Below are positions 16,126-24,142 of a stretch of 34,396 bases of DNA, piece after piece. This stretch comes from Pseudanabaena sp. FACHB-2040. Its GTDB lineage: Bacteria > Cyanobacteriota > Cyanobacteriia > Phormidesmidales > Phormidesmidaceae. The stretch lies in the NCBI RefSeq assembly GCF_014696715.1, contig NZ_JACJQO010000038.1:1-34396 (forward strand). Direction: 5' to 3'. Under the pieces are notes generated by a model. That model saw only the letters and a program-made list of their open reading frames with translations. It ran no database searches and was not told the origin of the DNA. How positions within the stretch are numbered: position 1 is the first letter of the stretch; each line of letters opens with the position of its first letter. The position numbers were made by a program, and so were the translations under genes.

Positions 16126-17391
16126 GTGGCAAATCTAAAGTGTTGGGTGAGAAAACAACGGAGCAGTGCCCTATTTATAGCCCAGCGTTATCCCAAGTTT
16201 TCAATTACAGCCAGTAGTCAAACACTCCGTTGCGTCATTACCTTTGAGGTCCTACCCTATCCCTTTGCACTAGGGCCGGGAACAGGGACTGCGGCGCTGT
16301 TTACGTTCTCGATCGTGCTGAACATGGGCATGAATTGGCGACTCGCGCTAACTGCCGTCTTCGTCGAAGGAGTTCTCTTTACCGCATTGTCGCTCAGTCC
16401 ATTCCGTCGTCATATCATCGATGCAATTCCCGCTTCACTTAAGCAAGCAATGGTTGTTGGTTTAGGTTTGTTTCTCTCCTACATCGCGTTATCTGGCAAT
16501 GTCGCGCCTCCAAGTTTGGGAGCAGGCATCATTGTAACCAGCACTGCAACGACGACTACTTTAGGATCTTTAAAGCAGCCCGCGACCTTGATTGCGATCG
16601 CAGGCATCTTGATAACAGCAATGCTGACGGTTCGACGGGTAAAAGGGGCGCTGTTGCTCGGAATTTTTAGTACAGCAAGCCTCGGTTGGCTCTCTGGTGT
16701 GGCTCCTCTGCCCGAAAAGATTCTGACGATACCTCAGTTGCCGCTCGATCTCGTTGGGCAAGCGATCACGGGAAGTCAATATCTTACCGGGTCACAACTC
16801 GGAAACTTTTTTGCTGCTGTGTTCATGCTGCTGTTTGTTTGTCTTGCAGACACGATTAGTTCGCTCAATGTTTTGGGACAGCAGCTAAACCGTGTGAAGC
16901 CTAATGGAGAACTGCATCGCTCAAAGCAAGCCCTACTCTCGAATTCTCTCAGCACCGTCTCTGGATCGCTCTTCGGCTGTGTGCCAGTAATTCCTTATCT
17001 TGACTCTGCCGCTGGTATCTTTGAGGGTGGACGCAGTGGATTCGTGGCGATCGTCATTGCGATGTTGTTTCTTGTTTCAGCCTGGTTCGCGCCACTGTTT
17101 GCGGCAATTCCTGCGTTTGCGACTGCACCGGTTCTCCTCATGATTGGGGTCTTGATGATGAGTGGTGTCCGCGCGATCGACTGGAATAACTTAGCTGAAG
17201 CCATTCCTGCCTTTCTGGTAATCTTGATTATGCCGCTGACGTTCTCGGTTGCAGATGGGCTGGCAATCGGCTTTATTGCGGATGCTGCGATCAAGATGAC
17301 TCAAGGCAAGAAACAACCCGTGTCGAAATCGAGCTTGACGCTTGCGGGAATTGCAGTCGCTTACTTTCTGCTAACCACTTTGCAGCCTTAA
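16126..17391 (+). CDS. NCS2/AzgA-like purine permease, 5'-truncated and divergent
   Basis: From about residue 44 the protein aligns with AzgA-type NCS2 permeases: YPFALGPGTGTAALFTF (family: PxALAPGMGLNAYFAF), a long run of about 11 hydrophobic helices, SNSLSTVSGSLFGC and the C-terminal LTFSVADGLAIGFI. The first transmembrane helix normally preceding this is missing; the first 43 residues from a GTG at 16126 are unlike any permease, so the 5' end has been replaced. Substrate-site motifs also deviate: CLADTISSL where the family has NLFDTxGTL, and GCVPVIPYLDSAAG for GTSxxTxYIESxxG. Whether it is active is doubtful. It begins ten bases after the WD-like gene, and debris of a transposase follows immediately on the other strand. 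Confidence 0.65.
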   Translation: MANLKCWVRKQRSSALFIAQRYPKFSITASSQTLRCVITFEVLPYPFALGPGTGTAALFTFSIVLNMGMNWRLALTAVFVEGVLFTALSLSPFRRHIIDAIPASLKQAMVVGLGLFLSYIALSGNVAPPSLGAGIIVTSTATTTTLGSLKQPATLIAIAGILITAMLTVRRVKGALLLGIFSTASLGWLSGVAPLPEKILTIPQLPLDLVGQAITGSQYLTGSQLGNFFAAVFMLLFVCLADTISSLNVLGQQLNRVKPNGELHRSKQALLSNSLSTVSGSLFGCVPVIPYLDSAAGIFEGGRSGFVAIVIAMLFLVSAWFAPLFAAIPAFATAPVLLMIGVLMMSGVRAIDWNNLAEAIPAFLVILIMPLTFSVADGLAIGFIADAAIKMTQGKKQPVSKSSLTLAGIAVAYFLLTTLQP

Positions 17392-17400
17392 GATTGTGGA

Positions 17401-17947
17401 TTAAATAAGATGTAATTGGGATTGCGACAGGATACGATGCTGTTGGCGACCGATCAGAGAACGAGGTTCGCGGTGCTGCTCGGTTAACTGGACTGGGGTC
17501 TGTTGCACCGATAAACTGTAAGCTCGACGGCTACTCATATCCACCACCGCAATCACTACAATCTCTAAACCCCGCCGCGTGCGATTGGCACTGGCGTTGT
17601 ACAACCAATCCAAGCCATACGTGGCTTTGCCGCTCTTGTGCACAAACGAGCAGTCCATCACACCGAGTTAAAGGGCAGTGGGTGTAATTGCCTCCTCAAT
17701 CAATCCTGGTTGAATTGGACGAAGTTGAAGGGTTGGCTGTATTGCCGTCGGTTCCGATCGACCAATCGCTATAGCGACTCAAGTTTGTGAAGTTGGCTTT
17801 CCCACAAACCAACAGGATGGTCGGAAATAGACTCAACAGAAACTTTCGTTGCGGTTTGCTAAATGCCCCATTTATACAGATTTCAGTTTTTATGGTGACG
17901 AAATGACAATTACGTAAAGCCTCCGATTCTATCGTCTTTTTTTCCAT
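17401..17947 (-). pseudogene. Decayed DDE transposase (IS4-superfamily, IS701-like)
   Basis: Two frames together resemble a cyanobacterial DDE transposase. The upstream piece reads FSKPQRKFLLSLFPTILL then NFTNLSRYS; the downstream piece reads MDCSFVHKSGKATYGLDWLY followed by GLEIVVIAVVDMSSRRAYSL. Between them the frame must shift: RRQYSQPFNFVQFNQ and LIEEAITPTAL are in other frames, and there is an in-frame TAA before LGVMDCS. So at least two frameshifts and one nonsense change are present. The C-terminal half with the last acidic residue is missing; the remnant ends against the NCS2 permease gene. The assignment to IS701-like is from memory of the family; IS4-superfamily is safer. Confidence 0.6.
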
Positions 17948-18048
17948 TTGGTTATGGGTTAAAGTGTAGCCGCACCGTTAGCTGCCGTTATTCTTACTAG
18001 TACAGCAAAAAATAAGTTTTGCAATAGGTGAAGAGGTAAAACCCCTTC

Positions 18049-18067
18049 TTGGGGGCTTCGCCCCCAA
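18049..18067. repeat. GC-rich hairpin upstream of the PAP/fibrillin gene
   Basis: TTGGGGG at 18049-18055 pairs with CCCCCAA at 18061-18067 around a CTTCG loop. It is nested inside a second inverted pair, TTTTGCAA (18017-18024) and TTGCAAAA (about 18077-18084). G5-CTTCG-C5 hairpins are frequent dispersed palindromes in cyanobacteria. It may act as a transcription stop for minus-strand reading or in the leader of the PAP/fibrillin mRNA. Confidence 0.6.
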
Positions 18068-18118
18068 ACCCCCATGTTGCAAAATTTAGTGTTTGCAACA
18101 CTAGAATTACGAAACACT

Positions 18119-18886
18119 ATGGCTTCCAATACGCTCAGAAATTCTGAAACCTCTAGAAATGTCCTAAAAGACAATCTCCGCGCAGCATTAACAACCCACG
18201 ATGGTGACCCACGCCATCCATCGGTTATCGAAATCATTGAGAACCTTGCAACCCTCAATCCCACCCCTGTCCCCACGCAAACTTCTCAATTGCTGGATGG
18301 AAACTGGCAACTCATTAGTGCCCCCATTTTCCCTGACGGTAAACGTCTGGCAGATGGTACCTACTGCTACACGCTGGGACGGTTGGCGTTCAATATGTTC
18401 CAACCGCAGGATCTAACGGTTGTGATCCAACAGGTTTTTCAACCCGTGCTGCCGATGGAAGAACCCATGCAGCGTACCCATGATATTGTGGTGGATTTTG
18501 TGATCGCCCATCCCAACAACCCATCACTCCGGGGCACAGTGCGTAACCTGGGCATCTGCAAACCTGCTAGTGATACAGTCCTCCAGGTGCAGTTTACAGG
18601 AGGCGTGTTAGAACCTGCCGCTGATACGGATCTGCAACAATGGAACGCAATTTTCGAGAACTCCAAGGCACCGACCCACAGCAGCATAAAGGATTGGGTT
18701 CAGAGCCAACTGCTCAAGCTGATGTTTGGGTTGGTTCCACCAAAAGAAATAAACAAAGAAACAGGACGCATTGAATTTCAGATGCGGCGATCGCCCAAAG
18801 GTTCCCTCACAATCCTGTATTTAGATGAAGAACTACGAATTACCCGAGGGCAACGGGAAACCGTTCTGGTTTGTGAAAGGCGTTAG
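18119..18886 (+). CDS. PAP/fibrillin family protein
   Basis: 255 residues from the ATG at 18119, which starts MASNTLRN; an ATG 45 bases upstream is in frame but lies close to the hairpin. Family hallmarks are LLDGNWQLISAP near the start of the lipocalin-like barrel and the C-terminal GRIEFQMRRSPKGSLTILY then LDEELRITRGQRETVLVCER. PAP/fibrillins are lipid-associated proteins of thylakoids and plastoglobules in plants and cyanobacteria; some help in carotenoid or quinone handling and photoprotection. No membrane helix is seen. It stands between transposase debris and a TrkA-C scrap and appears intact, with its own upstream region. It is strong evidence for a cyanobacterial source. Confidence 0.85.
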   Translation: MASNTLRNSETSRNVLKDNLRAALTTHDGDPRHPSVIEIIENLATLNPTPVPTQTSQLLDGNWQLISAPIFPDGKRLADGTYCYTLGRLAFNMFQPQDLTVVIQQVFQPVLPMEEPMQRTHDIVVDFVIAHPNNPSLRGTVRNLGICKPASDTVLQVQFTGGVLEPAADTDLQQWNAIFENSKAPTHSSIKDWVQSQLLKLMFGLVPPKEINKETGRIEFQMRRSPKGSLTILYLDEELRITRGQRETVLVCERR

Positions 18887-18899
18887 AGAAACAAGACAT

Positions 18900-19130
18900 A
18901 CCAGCCCCAAAATGGCATTTGGTTTCAGGATTATGCTCCTGTCCAGTTCTCTGCTCATAGGCTACCAGCCTCACCCACACTTGAATCTGATGGTCCCCAA
19001 CGGCACCACCCTTTTGGAACCCGATTCTACAGTGTTGGTAGCAACTACGCCCGATTCCCTGCACCCTGTGATTGACTTTCTCCAGGGATGTTCCTCTGTG
19101 CCGCAACATCTCAATGGCAGCAAAAGATGA
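18900..19130 (+). pseudogene. Remnant of a TrkA-C-like (RCK C-terminal) domain
   Basis: In one plus-strand frame the strip ends with HLNLMVPNGTTLLEPDSTV then LVATTPDSLHPVIDFLQG, resembling the end of a TrkA-C/RCK domain from a potassium channel or cation antiporter. Nothing upstream in this frame looks like the rest of such a protein; the frame simply overlaps the end of the PAP/fibrillin gene. I therefore read it as a deletion scar that kept only the last 40-50 codons. It ends within the first codons of the next transporter gene (stop at 19128-19130, start at 19127), an ATGA-type overlap that hints at former translational coupling. Confidence 0.45.
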
Positions 19131-20095
19131 GCCAGACTGAGAAGTTGCAGTCGGCTCTGATTCTCGTTGCCATTGTCATCGGACTGCTGCTGGGACAGAT
19201 TGATTGGGCTGCTGAAAAGGCGTCAGGGTTGATTGTCCCAGCCCTGATGCTAATGCTGTTTGGCATCTTTCTCAATCTTCCCCTCGTCCGGTTGGGGCAG
19301 GCCTTTCAGAACTACCAGGTGCTGGTTTTGAGCCTAGGGGTGAACTTTCTCTGGACACCTGTATTTGCCTGGGGGTTGGGCGCAATCTTTTTGCGCAGCT
19401 CGCCCGACCTCTGGGTTGGGCTGATCATGCTGATGGTCACTCCCTGCACCGACTGGTACCTCGTGTTTACCGGCATTGCCCAGGGCAATACGGCGCTCGC
19501 AGCCGCCCTCCTGCCCTGGAATTTGCTGCTGCAGATGATCCTGCTGCCTATATATCTGCTGGTCTTTGCCGGGCTGTTGATTCAGGTCGATCGGGCACTG
19601 CTGCTGCAAAGCGGTGTTCTGGTTCTGGGGGTACCGATCCTGCTGGCGTTTGTTACCAGGAGAGTGATGCCCCACTTGGGTTCCGGTTGGCGGCAGATTC
19701 CGCTCAAGCTAGCTACCGCTCAGCCGCTCTTTCTCTGGGGCGCAATCGCAGCCATGTTTGCCTCCCAAGGCCAAATCTTGCTGCAGCGGCCTGACCTGTT
19801 GCTGAAAATGCTGCTGCCGATGCTGATTTTCTTTGGCGTGAACTTTTACCTGGGACAGGCCATTGGGCGGGTTTGTCGCTTGAGCTATGAAAATTTGGCC
19901 TGCTTTACCTGTACGACGCTGGCCCGCAACTCGCCAATTGCGCTTGCGATCGCAACTTCAGCTTTTCCCGATCGCCCCTTAATTTCTCTGGCACTGGTGA
20001 TCGGACCTTTAATTGAGCTGCCGGTGCTAGTGCTGGTGTCGCAGCGATTGTTGACGATGCGTTCTTATCGTTCGGCGTCGGGCGCAAACCGATAG
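19127..20095 (+). CDS. ACR3/bile-acid:sodium-symporter-type membrane transporter
   Basis: 322 residues from the ATG at 19127, chosen because MSQTEKLQSALILVAIV starts right before the first membrane helix; an in-frame ATG 39 bases upstream lies within the TrkA-C scrap. About ten hydrophobic helices cover the protein, as in the BART superfamily (ACR3 and BASS). Motifs include LMLMLFGIFLNLPL, VTPCTDWYLVFTGIAQGN (with a Cys in the helix-4 region, as in ACR3, though in a different context) and TTLARNSPIALAIATSAFP. Related proteins are annotated as arsenic-resistance or bile-acid symporter proteins. No arsenic-responsive gene (arsR, arsC) is nearby, so the substrate is uncertain. Confidence 0.7.
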   Translation: MSQTEKLQSALILVAIVIGLLLGQIDWAAEKASGLIVPALMLMLFGIFLNLPLVRLGQAFQNYQVLVLSLGVNFLWTPVFAWGLGAIFLRSSPDLWVGLIMLMVTPCTDWYLVFTGIAQGNTALAAALLPWNLLLQMILLPIYLLVFAGLLIQVDRALLLQSGVLVLGVPILLAFVTRRVMPHLGSGWRQIPLKLATAQPLFLWGAIAAMFASQGQILLQRPDLLLKMLLPMLIFFGVNFYLGQAIGRVCRLSYENLACFTCTTLARNSPIALAIATSAFPDRPLISLALVIGPLIELPVLVLVSQRLLTMRSYRSASGANR

Positions 20096-20161
20096 CCTTC
20101 CAATCCTTCTGCCACCCACGCTGCCCCTATAGCGCTTCACAGCCCCTCTACATCACCTCTA

Positions 20162-20199
20162 AGAGCTGATTTCTAAAGAGAAGCTAAAGCCGAAGAGAC
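20162..20199 (+). repeat. 38-bp imperfect direct repeat, left copy
   Basis: It matches 21584-21621 at 32 of 38 positions in the same orientation; the two copies flank the glycosyltransferase gene. Both copies translate in one frame as LIS(K/R)EKLK-like, so they may be scraps of one lost coding sequence rather than a mobile-element end. Confidence 0.55.
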
Positions 20200-20622
20200 G
20201 CAGGAGAAAGGACTACGAGGTTTACACCGGCTACAGCGAAGGCATGAGTTATGGGGCACTGAGTCACCTAATCCTATATCGTCTAACCGCTTAAGATCCC
20301 GCTTAGAATTAGCTCTAAATTTACAAATAACCTCTCTCTTTAAAGAAACCGCAAAATATTCATCTAAAGCTCGACAATTAGAAAACTATTTGATAGCCTT
20401 TTCAAAGCTAATAGCGTCTTACGTAAGTAATAGAAATGACTGTTTTAGCCGGGTTTCAAGAGCACTAGCTTCCGGTTAAAACCCACACGATTACCTTGTA
20501 GAACAGAGTTGCTGAGGCCTGTCTTAAAGCAGCCTTTTTTAAGAGAGTTTTAGGATTCTCTAAATTCAGTATAGGAATTCTCTAAAAGATTCTGTTCAGA
20601 GTAGTAATTTTGGAAGATTAAC
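20200..20622. other. AT-rich stretch upstream of the glycosyltransferase gene
   Basis: No gene found. It contains a GGGTTT...AAACCC inverted pair near 20450-20485 and a short direct repeat ATTCTCTAAA occurring twice at about 20562 and 20584, in the expected promoter region of the gene at 20623. Its GC content is clearly lower than that of the transporter gene before it. Confidence 0.4.
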
Positions 20623-21579
20623 ATGACTAAAATAGCTTTGCTGATGTGTATCTGCGAAGGCGAACTAGACATTGCCCACGATGCACTGTCTTCCTTTATA
20701 AAATGCTGCCAAGGAGAAATCACTCTATTTCTGGTCGACGACGCCTCCCCCTCTTATGTAGGCCAATCCTTAGCCGATAGATTTATTCAACAAACTGGCA
20801 GTAAGGCTCACTGTTTACGGCTTCCAAAGGCCCTGAAATATAGAGGCAACGCTCAGAGAACATTCCTAGGCTTACAGTCTATTCGCGACGTTGGCAGAGA
20901 CTTTGATTTGGTCGTCAAACTCGATGCTGATGCCCTCGTCGTCCGAGAGGGACTAGAAGAGGAAATGGCAGCTTACTGTACTGATGGGTGTGGCTTATAC
21001 GGAGAAACATTCAATATGCGTCTCTGCGATAGGGTCCTTTTCTCGTCAGACTTACTGCCTTTCGGCTTCAAAAGAAAATCTGTCAATGGCGTGATAGAAC
21101 GTCGTTGGCAGTTGAGCAGAACATTTCCTGTTTGGTGGAGTGACTTTGGTTACAGGGGCATCCGAGGTGGATTTCGATTTAACTGTATCCTTGGTTCTTT
21201 CTGGTTTATGGGATGGAAAACGTTTTGTTCCTTGAGTGATAGAGGGTACTTCAGACGAGATCAAAGTAAGCATGGTTTTGTATTTAACGATGACGTTCTC
21301 TTGACCACGGCAGTTCATGCCCTCAAGCATCCAGTTGTTAATCTGGGCCAACGGTCCTTTAGCTGGAAAGATACGCTCATCATTCACGAAGAAACAGTAC
21401 AGGTAAATGCCTTGTGGTCTCGCAAGCCTTTTGTGATTCACCCTCTAAAAAACACTCCGGTCTCTTGGAGACTGCGTCAGGAATTCAAGATGTTGGCCGC
21501 AGGACAAGGTGACCAGCCCAAAGCACCTCTCAGGGCATACATTGAGGACGTGCAAAAGGCAGGATCCTCAAGTAAGTAA
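20623..21579 (+). CDS. GT-A type glycosyltransferase-like protein
   Basis: A 318-residue soluble protein with a GT-A-like start ([20 protein letters not shown]), VDDAS (D39-D40) after the second strand and a DxD-type motif KLDADAL (D101, D103), as in GT2-like enzymes that bind a metal and a nucleotide sugar. The centre holds an unusual aromatic-rich stretch around [16 protein letters not shown], and a late FNDDVLLT could supply another acidic residue. I infer transfer of a sugar to an unknown acceptor. GGAAG lies about eight bases before the ATG. Flanking 38-bp repeats and an IS5 scrap suggest the gene sits in a mobile or imported segment. Confidence 0.65.
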   Translation: MTKIALLMCICEGELDIAHDALSSFIKCCQGEITLFLVDDASPSYVGQSLADRFIQQTGSKAHCLRLPKALKYRGNAQRTFLGLQSIRDVGRDFDLVVKLDADALVVREGLEEEMAAYCTDGCGLYGETFNMRLCDRVLFSSDLLPFGFKRKSVNGVIERRWQLSRTFPVWWSDFGYRGIRGGFRFNCILGSFWFMGWKTFCSLSDRGYFRRDQSKHGFVFNDDVLLTTAVHALKHPVVNLGQRSFSWKDTLIIHEETVQVNALWSRKPFVIHPLKNTPVSWRLRQEFKMLAAGQGDQPKAPLRAYIEDVQKAGSSSK

Positions 21580-21583
21580 ACTC

Positions 21584-21621
21584 AGAGTTAATTTCTAGAG
21601 AGAAGCTAAAGCTGGAAAGAC
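21584..21621 (+). repeat. 38-bp imperfect direct repeat, right copy
   Basis: The right partner of 20162-20199, starting five bases after the stop codon of the glycosyltransferase gene and running toward the IS5-type fragment. Confidence 0.55.
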
Positions 21622-21650
21622 ATAGAAGCAAGGGTTTCTACACTAACACT

Positions 21651-21854
21651 ATTGATTGTCCAGCAGGTCATCCGCGCAAAGTCGATTTGCGTAAGATTCT
21701 CAACGCCATCTTTTATGTGCAGCGCAGTGGCTGCCAGTGGGAGATGCTGCCGCATGTCTTTCCACCTCACAGCCAGGACTTTTGGTTAGCTGAATCGTTA
21801 CCGACGCTTGGGTTTGCCTCACTCATTTTGATACGGCCAGATCTCACTCTATAG
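21651..21854 (+). pseudogene. IS5-family transposase N-terminal fragment
   Basis: One frame reads [19 protein letters not shown] then [16 protein letters not shown], the conserved N-terminal DUF4096-type segment of IS5-family transposases. About 35 residues later similarity is lost and a TAG closes the frame at 21852-21854; no start codon precedes it. The DDE catalytic part is absent. It is a fragment of under 70 codons, presumably what remains after deletion of most of the element. Confidence 0.7.
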
Positions 21855-21902
21855 CTCGCTCACTCCTCCTATATCGCTCGTCAAATCGCGTCATTGAAAC
21901 GA

Positions 21903-22751
21903 TTAGCCAACAGCAGCGGCAGGCCGCTGGGATGCAGTGTCAAAAATTGGCACCAAGCTATACCCCTCTGGTGTCCACTGCCAAAGTTCTTTCAGCTCTT
22001 TTGACATGGGTTGCTGGCCTAACCCCAGACGGGCCAAAATAACGCGGATAATGACCTGGTTGAAGTGCCTGGGAAATCGATACTGCTCCTGGGCGTGATC
22101 CAGAAAAAAAGTTTTGTAGTAGGTCTTTAAACTACCTTCCAACTGGGAAATTTGCTCCAAAAAGGCCTTAACCTCCCCTAACCGATGCTGATGATTGGCT
22201 AACAGCAGTTCGGCCGCATTGTTGAAATGCATGCCCTCGTCTTTGACCAGATGGTGGCCGATTTTCTGAATATTTGACCCAAAATGTTGGTAATATTCGG
22301 CTAAATCTCGTCGGTAGGAGTAGACGGAGCCAATCTCATCAAACATCAACGTCACCAGCAGCGTAAATTCGTCTTGCAGGGTGATTTGCAGCGGATCAAA
22401 GTCATGAACCCGTTCTGAAAAGCAACGATCCATGTCAGCAAAACTTACCCCTGATAGACCGTGATAGGTGCGTCGCAGGGCTTCGTAGTGCTTCAGTTCG
22501 TCGGCCAGCCAAAGCCTCAGCATGGCTAGAAAGTCTACTGACATGTCTGCCTGGCGCGACATTACATAGTCGTACAATGCCTGGGAGTCTCCCTCCGAGT
22601 AGACATCTCGGCTGAGCAAACTGCAAAAGTTTTGCCAAACCCCATCGGGGGCATGGGCAAAATACTCTTCTGGTATGGAGTGATCAAGGGGGAGAACCTG
22701 ATCTAAAACCCAATGGTTTTGCCCCAGTTTAGGCCTGCATACCACCATCAT
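21903..22751 (-). CDS. Ferritin-like di-iron carboxylate protein, third gene of the YgiB/YgiC-type operon
   Basis: About 282 residues, starting at one of two tandem ATGs at 22751 and 22748 (a GAGG lies just upstream; a GTG at 22760 is also possible). Counted from that GTG, two E-x-x-H motifs are visible, E88-L-K-H91 and E175-G-M-H178, with a lone Glu in DEIGSVYSY (E142) between them, and E56 in a preceding segment. This spacing matches a four-helix ferritin-like di-iron site (Glu; ExxH; Glu; ExxH), as in di-iron oxygenases and desaturase-like proteins. The protein is soluble, and the substrate is unknown. It follows the ATP-grasp gene by about 40 bp on the same strand, so the two are probably co-transcribed. 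I do not recognise a named family. Confidence 0.65.
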   Translation of the reverse strand: MMVVCRPKLGQNHWVLDQVLPLDHSIPEEYFAHAPDGVWQNFCSLLSRDVYSEGDSQALYDYVMSRQADMSVDFLAMLRLWLADELKHYEALRRTYHGLSGVSFADMDRCFSERVHDFDPLQITLQDEFTLLVTLMFDEIGSVYSYRRDLAEYYQHFGSNIQKIGHHLVKDEGMHFNNAAELLLANHQHRLGEVKAFLEQISQLEGSLKTYYKTFFLDHAQEQYRFPRHFNQVIIRVILARLGLGQQPMSKELKELWQWTPEGYSLVPIFDTASQRPAAAVG

Positions 22752-22789
22752 TGACCTCACTCGTAAAAAGACTGCAGCCTGCCCTCGAC

Positions 22790-24136
22790 CTAAACACGGG
22801 CAATATAGAGCCCATCATCGGAGACAACATGGGGAATGATCAGGCAATGGCGGCCTGTAATGCGCGAGGTGTCTCCCCGCAGGATGATGCCCGCTGCCTC
22901 GCCGTTGATGACCCAGCTACCGACCATGTAGTGGTAGCCAAAGGCCTGGGGGAGTTCGATGTAGTCCTGAATGACAAACCCTTCTGAACCGTAGCCCAGG
23001 GTATCCCGTTTTTCCAGTTCACCGACTCCTGTTTCAATTGAGGTGCCCACCCCCTCTAGTCCCAGCATGGGCTTCTTGACGTGCATCTCCAACATCAGCT
23101 TCGTGGCCTCGGGGGAAATATCGCTATCGAAGTAGGTTGCTAACAAATAGGGGCGATAGTCAGAGGCTTTGAACTGGTCCCACATTAGGGCCATGGCCCC
23201 CTTATTAGAGAGCACCTGCTTCCAGAGGGGTTCGAGCACCTTTACGTCTCCGGCCTCTAGGCGACGAACCAGAACAGGCGTTGCTTGGGTGTTGGCCATG
23301 TCGTTTTGAATGTCAGACCAGTCGTAGATTTTCCACAGCACTGGAATGCGATCGTTAACGTGATCGACGAAGTAGCCTTCCTCATCTAGCCCCAGCCCCC
23401 GCTGCACCTCCTGACCCTGCTCATCTTGGAGTCCCCGCAGGTAGACAATTTGGGTGTAGATGCCGCTATCCACCTCGTCGTGGAGGATCTGGATTAGCTG
23501 CATGGCCATTTCTAAATCTTCCTCTAAGTTCTCATCGACCAGGAAGGAGATACCCGTTTGGCGCAGGTTATAGGCATCAGCAATGCGCCGCCATTGACCA
23601 GCCACCATATCCCAAAATTCGTTGAACTGGCTGGCGTCGTTGGGCAGGGGAAACGGGCCGGTCTGGTGGTTGCGCTTGTAGTCAACAAACCAGTTCCACT
23701 GATAAATGGTTTCTGCTCCCAGCAGCGGCGTCTCACCGTTGATCTCGATCAGCTTGATCTGGCCCGCTTCGGTGACTACCAGATCAAATCGGGTGCAGAG
23801 GGAGAGGTCCTCTACCGGGTCGGTGCGATCCCAGCTGGCCTTAATCGCTGGCCAGTAATCGGGACGAATTTTCAAGGTGGCTAAACGCCGATCTACATCC
23901 CCCGGCTGGTGGTCGGTAAAGAACCAGTCTAGAAACTCTACGCACATCTGCCACAGTTGCTCGGTGGCGGCTGCGATCGCAGTTTCTTCCTGCGTATCGA
24001 ACTGCAGGGCAAAGGGCTGGGGTAGGGCCTCTACCCAATACTGCTGCTTTGGATCGCTCAATACCTCAGTTTGGTATGCGTTGGCTTGGATGTGCTCCTG
24101 CCAGTTGCGACGCCGAACTACCTTGAAGGGTCTCAT
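22790..24136 (-). CDS. ygiC-like: Glutathionylspermidine-synthetase-like ATP-grasp ligase (YgiC type)
   Basis: 448 residues covering the GSP_synth (PF03738) ATP-grasp domain, without the amidase half of bifunctional GspSA. Motifs include R116-F-D118 and E131-I-N133-G-E-T-P (matching metal, ATP and glutathione-site residues of the family), the KKPMLGLEG loop, FVIQDYIELPQ and GSWVINGEAAGIILRGDTS near the C terminus. Family enzymes form an amide bond with ATP; the substrates of YgiC-type stand-alone proteins are not established. GGTGGAAAG before the ATG overlaps the end of the upstream lipoprotein gene, with only six bases between that stop and this start. This implies tight translational coupling. 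Confidence 0.85.
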   Translation of the reverse strand: MRPFKVVRRRNWQEHIQANAYQTEVLSDPKQQYWVEALPQPFALQFDTQEETAIAAATEQLWQMCVEFLDWFFTDHQPGDVDRRLATLKIRPDYWPAIKASWDRTDPVEDLSLCTRFDLVVTEAGQIKLIEINGETPLLGAETIYQWNWFVDYKRNHQTGPFPLPNDASQFNEFWDMVAGQWRRIADAYNLRQTGISFLVDENLEEDLEMAMQLIQILHDEVDSGIYTQIVYLRGLQDEQGQEVQRGLGLDEEGYFVDHVNDRIPVLWKIYDWSDIQNDMANTQATPVLVRRLEAGDVKVLEPLWKQVLSNKGAMALMWDQFKASDYRPYLLATYFDSDISPEATKLMLEMHVKKPMLGLEGVGTSIETGVGELEKRDTLGYGSEGFVIQDYIELPQAFGYHYMVGSWVINGEAAGIILRGDTSRITGRHCLIIPHVVSDDGLYIARV

Positions 24137-24142
24137 AAGCGA

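Noticed and set aside
16156-16232. Inverted pair CAACGGAG / CTCCGTTG before the NCS2 permease
   Set aside because: Only eight bases with a 60-nt spacer; likely by chance.
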